The position numbers and the translations under genes are program-made. Under the pieces are notes generated by a model. That model ran no database searches. It saw only the letters and a program-made list of their open reading frames with translations, and was not told the DNA's origin. Below are positions 22,632-34,408 of a stretch of 64,000 nt of DNA, one piece after another; positions within the stretch are counted from its first letter, which is position 1; the number at the start of each line of letters is the position of its first letter. The stretch lies in the NCBI GenBank assembly GCA_014925825.1, contig JACGCK010000074.1, positions 124,001-188,000 on the forward strand, written 5' to 3'. The stretch comes from Pholiota molesta. Taxonomy: Eukaryota > Basidiomycota > Agaricomycetes > Agaricales > Strophariaceae.

Positions 22632-25600
22632 TTACTATACAGCAGATTAGCAATCAAGAAGGCACCGTAATTCAACTCATAACATACCGAAAAGTACATT
22701 AACAACCTTTGATTCTGATGGAGTGGCTTGTATGCTTCCTTATAGGCTTCGAGACCTATCTGACTTTGGCCAGAGGCTTGAGTGCCGGCATCAGAAAGGC
22801 CGAGGGGCTCATTCGGACTGAAGTGGTTCTTCGCGCGTGAGCAAACTCTATCCGCATCTAACGAGTAAGTTAGTGTCATGGAAATCCGACGCGTTTGAAG
22901 AATAATCAATGACATACAATACACCGGAGCTGGAATGGAAACTGAGCGCGTAGCTGGAGCGTAGCAGTGGCATAAAGCAAATGATAAGGATTGAAGAGAA
23001 TCGGCACTGTAAAACATTCGTGAGTTTCCGATGTGGTCACAAATCAAAATATGGATAGTTACGTGAATTCAATTTCCTATGCGATAATTCGTTAGCTTGA
23101 ATTTACAATTTTTTGTCCTAAGATATCGGATTGCTCACTCACATCATGAAGTACCTGGTGTAAAGTTCCAATTAACTGTGATCAAGGATAACACATGGGA
23201 CAGCGACGCACAGTGTAATGAGCCGGACGGCTTGTTCCCAGAATACCAGCATGACTGCAGAGGTAGAAATCGAAGTCGGTTGGGTGGGTGATTTCGGTGT
23301 CAATCACTGTTCCGGCAGGAGCGTTTTTACTCTCAGCAGGGGGCCCGGTGTGCGGAGGAAACATTCTGCAAAATACTAAGTTCAATCACAAGATAGAAAA
23401 TACTCAGACGCTCGATGATGCTTACTGGGTATGATGCCTCTTTCCGACAATGATCAATGTAATCTTCGGATTCATTCCGAGCTCCTCACAAGCCTCTGCA
23501 ACAAATCATTGATAAATTTAGATGTACGAATTGAACGCTTCGGTTACTAACTTCTGATCAACGGAAGTTCTGAACCAATTTTCAATCATGGGTTCAATCA
23601 AGCAAGGAACGAGTCGATACTCACCCAGATCTTTGACTTTTTGAATTCGCCTTCGGAAACACCATCTATAATACCATTGTTGAACGATGCAGTTGCTTAT
23701 TTTCGATTCGGGGCACATACCTCTGTAGAAAATCAGTCTTTTGGGCTTTGCAGCCTCCGCTGATTTCTTCTCTTGATTCATGCGATATTTGTGGTATAAG
23801 TTAAGAACGTGCTGGTAGAGATAAGGTTTTATATTCGTAAATGATAAATATCTGAATCATACCTTGCACATGTCTTTTAAGTCACTTATGGTCTCTTGAC
23901 GTCCCGTTTGAACACGCGAAGTGCCCAGGTAATACGAGGCATTAGAGTCTACACTGCCAACGACAGCCGTAAAAGAAGGTCGGTCATTCAGTGGACCAGG
24001 GCCTGGATGGATTACATCGGCGCCTGAAAGTACCGTTAGGCGCTGAAGTGGGAAGGAAATGGAGATGTGGTACCTATAACTATAGCGGGATTGCGCGGAT
24101 CGTTGATTTCCGACATGGCAGCGGATTCGGCGATAGAATTGATTCCCCCAAGCTTGGCGTTAACCCTACACGTGGAGGTGTCAAAATGTAAACAACCAAG
24201 AATCTACACGGATTCAAAAGAGACTGAACATACTTGAGCATGACGTTCATCCAATATTGTTGCTTTGCTCCGGATCCACACTTCTTGGCCATTAGACATT
24301 GGGTTGCGATACCCACCTAGATAGAAAAAATAAACCTTAGTGGTTGCTAATAAGTAGCGCTGATCACAATAAGAAACATACCGAACAATCACCAAAGCTT
24401 CAACGATGTAAGCTCAATTAAAACATAAATTTTTCAAACAAGAAAGAGCGACATACTGTTTGACTGCGGTGTAGATTTCGTTCGCTCTTTCAGGGAGAAT
24501 TACGACCATCAAATTCGGGAGGCCCCCACGTTGCGCTGCGCATTCCTTTCCGACCTCTTTCAATTGCTTGAGAGAATATGAGCATGTACATCTATCAAGC
24601 TTAGACGCAGGTTCACTGACCATGTCAATCACTCCCTGGCCATTCGCAATATATTTGATGAACGGCTGCGGTGTCTTTATTACGATTCCTAGGAGAGATT
24701 CGGATACGATTAGACGAGGGCTTCGATTCGCCATTACGGGGCGACTGAGCTTGAACTGAGCACGCACCAACATTTGCACATGCCTCCTGAAAACCTTTGA
24801 CCATGCCGTTTATGGCGCTGTCGTTGAAGCGGCGATGGTCTTGATATATCACAACCGCCCACACGGTAATAGAAGAGGCCTTGTAGAACTTTTTATCGAC
24901 CCTATGGTACAAAAATCAATCAGTTTATAACACTTGGTGGTAGAGACAATAATATAGACAGCGTACATATTCCATGCCCCATTTCGAGGATTCTGTTCAA
25001 CGGTTAACACTAGATCTGAGCGGTATCCGAAAGAACTTGCCTGAACTGCCTGGCGTCCTTGTCCACTGTATTTGAGGTTGGGCGGTTCAATAACGCGCGC
25101 ACCAATCTGCAACGGTTGACGACTAATGGACATTCCAAATTGGGTGATATAATCCGACGTTTCGAATTGTAGTTTCTAAAAAATATATAAGTTTCAGCCT
25201 CCCGAAGAGGGATGTATCGCGTCACCTCGACACCCGTCGTAATCGCATTCAAGCGTTCCTTCGGCTTCTTAGTGGCGAATTCCAATACCCTTTCCACTTG
25301 CTCTTGAGGGACGACCACATCTCTGCGCACGAACTGGCCTTTCAGAACTGTGCACATCTCCAATGGGATCATCGCACTTCCCCCGACCTAGATCATGTCC
25401 GCATCATTAGACGTCTTTTGTTGTCGTTTAGTTTGTTTGTACTATACCTGAACACAAATGACGTCGGGAAATCGCAGCGGGCGCCCAGTGACCTGCTGGA
25501 AATACTGAGCCACCGACATCGTCACGTTCTGGCGCGTCGTGAACTGCAAGCCGCTAGCGCCCCGGGTACTCAACCCCAAAATCATCCGCGGGCGATTCTG

Positions 25601-26962
25601 GCCCGTTGTCGGAACAACAATGCGCAGATGGGTAATGAAGCGCTTCAAGCGCGAGAGCGTATACGCGTCCGGAAATCCAGCATGACCAGGGGCCAGATAA
25701 AGCGGAGAGAGATTCGCAGGCCGCCCCAGGAATTCGTTGCACAGGTGGATCAGCGGGCCCTCCTTGTACATGATCGTGTTCGCCAAGTCGACGTTGACGA
25801 TCAGGCGCTCGATGGCGGGCCGGACGGACTGGAAGATCCCGCGCCAGACCTCGAGCCCGCCGCCGATCGGGCACCGGTCTTGGTCGATGAAGAAGGAGCG
25901 GCCGCGGAAGGGGTTGTTCAGGTTCGGCTTCATGCGCAGCGCGATGTTGTATGCCTGTCAGGCGGTTCGAGTATCAGAGAGTCGTTGCGAGAACCAAACA
26001 GCTTCGTTACTCACCATGAGTGCTTTGGCGACATTCTCATCCCAAGATTGCTTTCCGCTGGTAAAGAGCCGGAGTATCCTGGTAATATAATCGAGTTATT
26101 ATGGCGTTGAAGAGCAAGTTAGAGGGTTGTACATACTCAGTGTTGATGGTGTCGACCTTGGTAAGTGTGATATTGAACACTCGAGGCGGACGCGTTGCAT
26201 TTCCGCCTGCTCCGCCTGTTCGAGGGAAGCTGGTAGGAAACTACAGAAAGAAAAAATCATTCAGAAAATCGGCTGACTTGTGTCTAGAAATATCGAGACA
26301 AGTATATACCTTTCGAGCATTAGCTTCTCCCAGGTCAAGGAGGCGAGTAGCATATGCCATCTTCTGCCCATCATAGGCTATTTTAGGAGTAAATATGTTG
26401 GGTTGTTGGTCTTGAAGGATGTCGAACAAGGCAAGTTTGCGCCTCGAGGAAAGCGTATCCGGGTCAATAACTAATCCAGTCAATATTTTCTTAGACAGAG
26501 AGTGTTCATATCCTTACCAACTAAAACCAATGAATTGTTCAGCAACGTCCTGAGATAGCCCTGCCATAAACAGGTCACATACCATCGTAGTGAGTGATAT
26601 TGTTTTCCTCGACGGTGAGTTCAAAAGAATTGATTTCAAGCTTCAAAAGCTGTCCAGCGCGCCCATAACCTGGTCTTTTCGCGCCAACGGTTGTAATGTC
26701 GCGTGGCACGGGCAGCACCAGGGCGTCCAGAACTTGACGGACTGACACAAGAACACGTAGAAGCACAACATCAAACAAACAAACACGAGTCGTTAACATG
26801 GTTCAAGGCAATCTACACATAGGATACGATGCTCACCAGCAGTGCTAGGAATACCACCTGGCCGGCTCCCACGACCAGCACCACCGCCTCGGCCACCAGG
26901 AGGAGGAGCAGATGCTCCTCCTCTCCGGGGGCCGCCGCGGCTTGGTGCGATTCGGGGGGCAT
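22632..26962 (-). CDS. Argonaute (RNAi slicer), many introns
   Basis: Argonaute binds small RNAs and cuts or silences matching transcripts. Reading on the minus strand: an Arg/Gly-rich N-terminus ([20 protein letters not shown]), N domain ([16 protein letters not shown]), PAZ and linker in the large exon at 25448-25953, the linker segment [23 protein letters not shown] ([21 protein letters not shown]) and PIWI. The slicer tetrad is complete: D in GADVIHP (about 24020), E in [11 protein letters not shown] in [11 protein letters not shown] (split by an intron) and H in [12 protein letters not shown] (about 23210). It ends NQRLLMYFS, with the TAA opening the last exon at 22632-22634. There are about 20 exons; one intron near 25050 is GC-AG (CAG/GCAAGT). 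At the ATG at 26962 the frame fits the Gly-rich N-terminus only if the six-G run at 26954-26959 is one base short; an in-frame ATG at 27056 is the alternative start. Confidence 0.93.
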
Positions 26963-27410
26963 GTCTTGTCGATCTCAGCAAAGCGTTAGAAGGGAAGAAT
27001 CGTAACTGATTGTGGGATGGGATAAGCGGGGGCCAGTGTTTATATAGAAAAGACATACTGCGCGCGGGGCCGCTGAGCCTGGGAAGTGGTAATAGGCGCC
27101 CATGAGCTGGCTTAATCATGAACCTTGTGAAGATTATGCGGACCTGGGTACTTCTATTCTTATCATGAATGAGTATGACGCAAAAACATGGGAGGAAAGG
27201 GCTGTACCATGCATGGAAACGGTCGCTGAACATCCTCGAGCCTGGAGTGGCCTGAATCGTTCAACCTTCACTTTTTCCGCTTCATTCAAGTTCAAGAGAC
27301 GAGTTTGCGAGTTGACCTGGACCTATTGAAGAGTGCTGCGCGATCAGACTGCCATTAATTTCTGATTAAACATAGCCCATACCTGTCAAAGAAGGTGTGC
27401 AGGTGATCCA
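26963..27410. promoter_or_regulatory. Argonaute upstream region ending at the retroelement insertion
   Basis: About 450 bp separate the Argonaute ATG from the target-site duplication of the chromovirus. The open frame on the plus strand at 27102-27329 shows no family features. The promoter is inferred from position only. Confidence 0.4.
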
Positions 27411-27415
27411 AGTAG
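27411..27415. repeat. Target-site duplication, left copy (AGTAG)
   Basis: The same five bases follow the 3' LTR at 33407-33411. Confidence 0.9.
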
Positions 27416-27597
27416 TGTCACGATACACGTGACTACCTTCCTCTTTACATTCCGTAGATTACACTTTTCTTCTTCACTTTTGACCACTTCGTTCTTAGGT
27501 ACGTTCGTTTGTACATTCGACGTCTACGTACATCTATACAACTTCGTTCTTAGCGTCTGTCGGTCCCGCGTTGCGCCTTCTCGCCAGCACCCTAACA
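27416..27597 (+). repeat. 5' LTR of chromovirus (182 bp)
   Basis: TG...CA ends; same length and, by eye, same sequence as the 3' LTR. The primer-binding site should start just after 27597 (TTGGTCAAAAGTC region), but I could not assign the tRNA. Confidence 0.95.
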
Positions 27598-27658
27598 CTT
27601 GGTCAAAAGTCTCAAATTACACAGAAATTTTCACACCTTCGGAAATCCTCGGAATACG

Positions 27659-28878
27659 ATGGACGGCGATCCCGCGCAGCAGCAGCACCTACCCCCGGCT
27701 TCGGTGGTGCAGCCAGAGGCCTCAGTAACCTCGTCTCCTGCCCCCGAGCCACTGGCACCCGAGATACTGGCGGTTGGCAGGGCTGTCTTCGATCAGGTCA
27801 AGGCACAGTTTAGCGCCCAATTTGCCGAGCTCCAAACGGAGCTGGGCGATATGCTTCGTCGCGAGGCCCAGTCTGGCGCCCAGTTAGCCGAGCTCCGGAA
27901 GGAGCTAGGTGATGCGCTTCGTCGGGTGGCCGTGTTGGAGACTGAGTTGCAGAATACTCAGGCACATGTGGCGCGTGGTATTGCTTCTCATGCCCCAAAG
28001 GTCTCCCCACCTGCGAAGTTTGATGGGAAGCCTCCAAAAGATCTGGCTGACCAGTTCATTCGCCAAATTTCGAATGCTGCTCTGTTTGAGAGCTTTGTGA
28101 GCGACGAGCAGAAGATCCTGTGGGCGGAGTCTTTCCTTACCGGACAGGCTTTCAGTTGGTCATCAACTCTTACATCCCATGGTGATCGCGACTCCAATCC
28201 GGCTCGATTTGTTTGGACAGAGTGGATTCGCCTGTTCAAGGAGACATTCTGCACACGCGACGCGGCGCGGAGGCACTTCGGAAGCTCTCGGTTCTGGTGC
28301 AGGGTTCCAAGTCAATTACCCAGTACTGCACGGAGTTTAAGGAACTCACCGTCAAGCTTGCGGCTGCGGACCAAGGGAGCGAGTTTGTGAAGGAGCGGTT
28401 CTGGGCGGGGTTGAATGTCGCTGCGAAGGAGGCCTTGGTGAACACCAATTACCGCACGGTTGACGAAGCTCAGGACATTCTGCTCCGTCGCGAGGCGCGG
28501 TTGGCGGATATTGAGGTGGCAAAGCGGCAAGGGAAGCAGGCGGGGTCGCAGGGCTCGGGCGCGTCATCGGGTGCTAAGCCGGCGGTGCCTGCCCGTCCTG
28601 TGGGCAACCAGTCAGCCACCTTGCCAGCCGCGGTGAAATCGAATCCGCCAGCTTCGAGGGACCCGAACGCGATGGACGTGGATGCGGCGAAGCGTGTGTC
28701 TGGGCGTTCTCGGCGGACGTGCTTTGCTTGTGGGGGCGAGGGACATTTTGCAGTGGACTGCCCCACTTATGCAGCGTCTTTGAAGGCCGCACTCGTTAAG
28801 GAGGTTCTTGCGATGCAGAAGGCAGCATCAGGCTCGGGTTCGTCGCCTTCGGAGGAGCCTGGGAAGGGTTTTGCGTAG
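27659..28878 (+). CDS. gag: Chromovirus Gag with CCHC zinc knuckle (frame change inside)
   Basis: Gag packages the element RNA into virus-like particles. It starts MDGDPAQQQHLPPAS, then a coiled-coil-like region with repeated LxxELGDxLRR segments, then the Ty3-type capsid region (KFDGKPPKDLADQFIRQI, WAESFLTGQAFSW, EWIRLFKETF). The frame changes near 28265: the first frame runs on as unrelated sequence while ALRKLSVLVQGSKSITQYC continues in the next frame. The C-terminus has the knuckle CFACGGEGHFAVDC (CX2CX4HX4C) and the stop is at 28876-28878. Confidence 0.9.
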
Positions 28879-31800
28879 GACTGCCTCGTACGGTCGCACC
28901 GAGTGCAGTCAACAGGTTTTCTGTATTGGCCCCGACTAGTAATCAATCTCTTTTGCTTGGTCCAAATGAAGAACGTCACATACCTAAGCGGCGACGGCGG
29001 CGGCACAAGCGCGTCGCTGTGGTTCGTGCACGGGCACCTCATTCTCCATTTTCGTCCTTCGAGATACCGATTACTATCCATATACAAGACCCTGCGGCCC
29101 TTCTTCAACTCCGTATCGTGGCTTCGCTTGCGATGATTGATTCCGGGGCAGTTGTTGCTTTGTCCACCCACGGTTTGTGGAGCAGCACAACTTGCCTATT
29201 ATTAGGAAAAAGCGTGGACTGCGTCTGCGCATGGTTGATAATTCAGAGGTTAGGTCTGGCCTTATTACACATGAGGTCCACCTACGGGTGTACATTGGTG
29301 ACCACTCGGAGGTATTGGTCTTCGAGGTTGCTGATATTGGTGACGATAACTTGATTTTGGGCTTGAACTGGCTGCGACGTCACAATCCGGCAATCGATTG
29401 GGAACGATCTCTGGTAGATTTTCGCTCCGCGTTCTGTCGCGAGCATTGTTTGCCAGCTCCGGAGCCTACAGGACAGCGTGCAGCAGCTGTGGTGCCACAT
29501 GGTGGGCCACGCTGCCCGCCTCGCAAGTCGGTCCTGGAACGTGCTCGACGTGAGGCTCGCAGGATTGCGGCGGCATTGAAGAGGGGGGAGGAGGTTGTGC
29601 CCGCGGCTGATTTGGAGAGGTCGAGGCTGCTGGATAGATCGGAGGGGGCTTCTGCCGTACCGCGTGTTGCGCGTGCACGGAAGACGAACCGAAGTGGGAG
29701 TGGCCAGCGTGTGCGGACGCCTCGTGAGGCCTTTGCATTGCTGAAGCGGTCCCGGACATGCCGGAATCAGTTGCTCCGAGGGCAGCGTGCTGAGGCAGTT
29801 CGTGTGGCTAAAATGGCGATTGACGAGGCGATCCTGGCGCAGGAGAGCGTGGCAGGGCCGAGTGGTGGTGGGCGGCGTTCTTCGTGGTTGTTTGAGCAGA
29901 GATGGGATGGCGAGTCGTGTATACCGTGCGAGGGCCGGAGATTCGGGGGGCGGCTGCGCGGTCATTTGCACAGGAGTTGGCAGAGGAGGCGGCGCAGAAG
30001 GGGCCAAGCCGGAGAAGTCAGTGGAGGAGATGGTGCCCGCAGAGTTCCACGAGTTCTTGGATGTGTTCGACAAGAAACGGTCTGAGCGTCTTCCACCGCA
30101 TCGCCCGCACGACCTCGCAATTGATCTAGAAGGGGATGTTCTACCGCCTACTGGGAAATTGTACCAGCTGGCGCCAGCGGAGCTTCGGGCACTGCGGGAA
30201 TTCATCGACGAGAACCTGAAGAAGGGCTACATCCGTCCTTCAAAGGCACCGTGCGGAGCTCCCGTGTTTTTCGTAAAGAAGAAGGATGGTTCATTGCGCT
30301 TGGTGGTGGATTTTCGGGCGCTCAATGCTATTACACGCCCGGATTCCTATCCCATTCCATTGACATCGGAGCTGCTGGATAGGCTGAAGGCGGCCAAGGT
30401 GTTTACGACGCTCGACATGCGCTGGGGGTACTATAACGTCCGGATCCGCGAGGGCGATGAGTGGAAAACGTCCTTCCGCACGCGTTATGGTCAATTCGAG
30501 TTCTTGGTGATGCAGTTCGGGCTTCGTAATGCACCTGCGGCTTTTCAGCGGATGGTTAACGATCTGTTCCATGACCTGGTGGATGTTTATGTGGTGCTTT
30601 ACCTGGATGATATCATTATTTTCTCGGAGGACCCGAGCCAGCACGACGCGCATGTCAAGGAGGTTTTGCGGCGCTTGCGCGAGGCTGATCTGTACCTCAA
30701 GCCGGAGAAGTGCTCCTTCGGACAACGTCGGTCGACTACCTTGGCTTGAAGATAACACCCGGGCACATTGGTATGGACCCCGTCAAGATTAGCGGTGTGA
30801 CGGATTGGCCCGTTCCACAGTCAGTGCGCCATGTAAATCAGTTCCTGGGTTTCTGCAACTTCTATCGTCGATTTGTGGAGGATTATGCGAGGATTACGAG
30901 GCCGCTGGAGAGACTGAAGCGGAAGGATGTTGCGTGGCGGTGGGGTGCGGCGGAACAGGAGGCATTTGATGGATTGAAGACGGCTTTCGTGGAGGCGCCA
31001 ATATTGATGATGCCCGACATGGAGGCACCTTTCCGAGTTGAGACTGATGCCTCCGACTTTGCATTGGGTGCTATCCTGTCTCAGCGTGATGCATCTGGGG
31101 ATTGGAGGCCTGTGGCTTACTTTTCGAAGGCCATGCAGCCTGCCGAGCGGAACTACGACATCTACGACAAGGAGTTGTTAGCGATTGTTCGTGCGCTTGA
31201 AGCTTGGCGGCCTTACCTTGAGGGGAACCCGCATCAAGTTGAGATCTTCTCCGACCACCGGAATCTCGAGTTCTTCATGACGGCGAAGGACTTGAATCGT
31301 CGTCAGGCGCGTTGGAGCCTCTTTCTTAATCGCTTCAACTTCGTGATTCATCATCGGCCTGGGCGCTTAAGCGCCGGGCCGGACGAGTTGTCGAGGCGCG
31401 CTGACCATGAAGTGCCGGCTGGCGAACGCGATAACGGGTGTGTGCAGGTGCTCCCTCCGAGCCGCGTTGCGAAAGGGGTCGAGTCGGATGGTGCTGAGGA
31501 GGTACGACGGGTGAGGCGGGCGGTTGTGGTGGATTGGAGGCGGTGTGGGGAGTCGGAGGTAGTAGCTAGGGTGGGGCAGGTGGTTCCAAACGATGCGGCA
31601 ATATTGCAGCAAGTTCGCGTGGCGTCGAGAAAGGATCCTCGTCTGGATGTGATGTGGGATCTGGCAGCTGCTCCGGCCTCGGTGCGTTCGCGCTTGAAGG
31701 ACTTCGTGGTGGACGATGGCGTGGTTCGCTTCCGCGGGTTGGTCTATGTGCCCAATAATGACGAGATCAAGCGGCAGGTGCTACAGCTCTACCACGATTC

Positions 31801-33079
31801 TATTCCAGCAGGGCACCCCGGCAGGGCCAACACCTTGGCGCTTGTTGCGCGCAACTACTACTGGCCGCGTATGTCCGAATTCGTCAACCGCTACGTGGAT
31901 GGCTGCGAAACTTGTCAGCGTACAAAGCCGCGTCGGAGGAAGCCTCACGGACCTTTACAACCGCTGGAAGTTCCAGATGGGCCATGGCAGCACATCTCAA
32001 CGGATTTTGTCGGGCCTCTCCCACAGTGCAAGGGGTATGATATGGTGCAGGTGGTTTGCGACAAGTCGACAAAGCGTGCGCACTTTATTCCAGCTCGTCA
32101 GGTGGACAGTGCAGTGGAGGCGTGTGATCGGTATATCGAGAGGGTGTGGTGTTTGCATGGGACGCCGAAGAAGATCATCAGCGACCGCGACCCGAAATTC
32201 ATAGCGGCATATACCAGGCGGTTGTGGGAGCGTATGGGCATCAAGCGTGCTCTTTCGACAGCGCATCATCCTGAAACGGATGGTCAGACGGAGCGGGCTA
32301 ACCAGGAACTCGAGATTTACCTGCGCGCGTACGTCGATTACTACCAAGACGACTGGGTGGACTGGCTGCCCTTCGCTGAGTTTTCGTACAACAATCGCGT
32401 TAATTCGTCCATTGGCATGTCGCCGTTTTACGCCGAGTACGGGTACAACCCCTCGTTTTCTATCGACCCGGTCAATTCGCAGTCAGTGCCGAAGGCGGAT
32501 GAGAGGCTAGATCGCATACATGAGGTCCAGGAAGAGTTGAAGGTCTTGTTGGAGTTGGCGGCGGAGAGGATGAAGCGCTTCCACGATGCGTGGGTGGACG
32601 AGTCGCCCGATTTCGTTGTTGGAGACCGCGTCTTTTTGGAACGTGCGGATTTGCGCTCCACGCGCCCGAGCCACAAGCTCGATTTCCGGCGCTTTGGGCC
32701 CTTCAGGATTTCGCAGAAGTTGTCCGATACCGCGTACCGCCTGGAGTTGCCCCATGGGTGGTCGATTCATGATGTATTCCATGTTTCTTGCTTGATTCCG
32801 GTGAGCGAGGACACGATCGTAGGGCGCCGCCAGGAACCACCACCACCGATTATTGTTGAAGGGAGCGAGGAGGTCGAAATCGAGCGCATATTGAAGGAGC
32901 GGCGTTCGCGGGGTGGAGTGGCCGAATTTTTGGTCCGCTGGAAGGGGTACGACGAGAGCGAGGATGAGTGGATCAAGGAGTACGATATGGGGCACGCGCG
33001 CGAGGCGATTGAGGAGTTTAGGGCGAATGAGGTGGCAAGGGGGAAGAATAAGCGGCGAAGGCGTGGTGGGGGTGCATAG
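28879..33079 (+). CDS. pol: Chromovirus Pol: protease, RT, RNase H, integrase, chromodomain (frame changes inside)
   Basis: Domains in order: aspartic protease with MIDSGA (about 29130), reverse transcriptase with [39 protein letters not shown] and YLDDI (about 29980-30730), RNase H with [15 protein letters not shown] and [13 protein letters not shown], integrase with the HHCC region ([12 protein letters not shown]...CETCQRTKP) and DDE residues ([33 protein letters not shown]), then a chromodomain ([16 protein letters not shown]) near the C-terminus. The reading frame changes near 29170, between about 29900 and 30000, and near 30725, so Pol is not continuous as assembled. There is no clear start codon; Pol is probably made by frameshifting or readthrough from Gag. 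Confidence 0.93.
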
Positions 33080-33207
33080 AAGGGTGGGAGAATGCTGTGG
33101 CAGGCCTGGGAAGGCCTGGGTTAAGGGCCTTTTTTTTTCCTTTTCTTTTACTTTCTGCTTCTCTGCTTCTTTGGCCAGCGCTTATTTTTAGCTGCGTCTC
33201 GTTTCTT

Positions 33208-33224
33208 AAGAAGGAGGGGGCGAG
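33208..33224 (+). other. Polypurine tract of the chromovirus
   Basis: AAGAAGGAGGGGGCGAG lies directly before the 3' LTR, the expected site of plus-strand DNA priming. Confidence 0.85.
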
Positions 33225-33406
33225 TGTCACGATACACGTGACTACCTTCCTCTTTACATTCCGTAGATTACACTTTTCTTCTTCACTTTTGACCACTTCG
33301 TTCTTAGGTACGTTCGTTTGTACATTCGACGTCTACGTACATCTATACAACTTCGTTCTTAGCGTCTGTCGGTCCCGCGTTGCGCCTTCTCGCCAGCACC
33401 CTAACA
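33225..33406 (+). repeat. 3' LTR of chromovirus (182 bp)
   Basis: Copy of the 5' LTR, preceded by a purine tract. Confidence 0.95.
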
Positions 33407-33411
33407 AGTAG
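33407..33411. repeat. Target-site duplication, right copy (AGTAG)
   Basis: Matches the five bases directly before the 5' LTR. Confidence 0.9.
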
Positions 33412-33991
33412 AGCCCACAGTTGCTTGGATTGCCCCCAAAATAGGCTGAGATGGAGTCAGATAATACAGTCGTTTCCAGATATGATGTTCACGCTGTGAG
33501 TCAAAAGTCTCATGGTGCGATACAAAGGATCAAACTCAAGTTGCGAGCACATACTAGAATGCGAATGACTGTCGTTACGCATTAGACCTGGCCCACCGGC
33601 CGACTTAGAGGGTTATCCTTGAGTTTGAGACCCAAAACGCTCAACGTCGATGCGAGTGCGATGGGCGGGCGATACAAGAAGAACACGTCTTCTATCATGC
33701 TTTCCTCAGCAGCTCCCCGCGATGATATTCCGGCTGTTTCTTGGGACCACGTTCGTGTTAGCGAGTGAGATAGCAGGCTGAGATAGTTGGATTTCAGAAG
33801 CAGAGGTGTATTTTGTGCTTGTCATGATGGTGCTGACTGCTAGAGACTGAGTGTGTTGAACAATTCAACATTTGTAGCGTTGTTCAAGCGTTCAAACGTT
33901 CAACGTAACGTTGTTGATCAGAATCCAGATTCATGCTTGGCGGCGTGGTGTCACTACACGGGTTGAGTACATGTCACATGTCACATCTTAT
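33412..33991. other. Intergenic, nothing recognised
   Basis: No coding signal. The short motif TTCAAACGTTCAACG near 33890 also occurs near 60372 upstream of the RAD7 homologue; its meaning is unknown. Confidence 0.35.
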
Positions 33992-34318
33992 GAGATTGTA
34001 CGGCTACAAGACAGAAATACAATGGAATTCATTTGTAAAATTTTCGCAAGCTTTCCAAAGACTTGTAACTCTCAAATTCCTCGCGTAGATTCCAGCTCAA
34101 CAAACCATTGTAATGATTACTTGCATTCTAATGGATTCTATTATAGAACTGCCTTTGAACTGCCTTGCAAAGGTCAGAAGGGTTCCAAACATTTTATAGT
34201 ATTTTATGACATTGTGATAGAGCTTCCCATTACCATACGTTTGTGACCAATGTATGGAATCTTAGCAGAACGTATAGGATTCTTTCACCTAGTGTAGAAG
34301 GCGCTTTTTTTGGCGATG
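33992..34318 (+). repeat. Dispersed ~330-bp repeat, copy 1
   Basis: From GATTGTACGGCTACAAGACAG to CTAGTGTAG...TTTTTTGGCGATG. It matches copy 2 at 42372-42709 in inverted orientation at roughly 85% by eye over its length, with small indels. There are no terminal inverted repeats and no clear coding frame. It could be a solo LTR or a non-autonomous element. Confidence 0.85.
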
Positions 34319-34408
34319 TATATTGGATGTATATCACAGCCTACACGTGATATAACGCCTTCCTTCCAGTGCCAGTGGCACGTTTGCTGAACTTGGACAG
34401 CAACGACG

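Larger units (their letters stand above)
27416..33406 (+). mobile_element. Ty3/gypsy chromovirus LTR retrotransposon (5,991 bp)
   Basis: Two 182-bp LTRs (27416-27597 and 33225-33406), each starting TGTCACG and ending CCTAACA, read identical by eye. They are flanked by the 5-bp duplication AGTAG (27411-27415 and 33407-33411). A purine tract precedes the 3' LTR. Inside are Gag with a zinc knuckle, then protease, RT, RNase H, integrase and a C-terminal chromodomain, which places the element among chromoviruses. Identical LTRs imply a very recent insertion. Four frame changes in Gag-Pol are at odds with that age and may be assembly indels. Confidence 0.96.

Noticed and set aside
25298..26110. 270-codon plus-strand frame
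   Set aside because: Antisense shadow of the Argonaute PAZ/linker exon, which has clear family motifs on the minus strand.
26482..26575. A 3-nt micro-exon in Argonaute between two tiny introns
   Set aside because: A single GT-AG intron across the same stretch gives an equally good protein, so the simpler model was kept.
29282..30205. 307-codon minus-strand frame
   Set aside because: Antisense shadow of the chromovirus protease-RT region; GC-rich coding sequence leaves the other strand open.
33992..34318. MITE with terminal inverted repeats
   Set aside because: The ends of the repeat do not pair with each other, and no target duplication was found.
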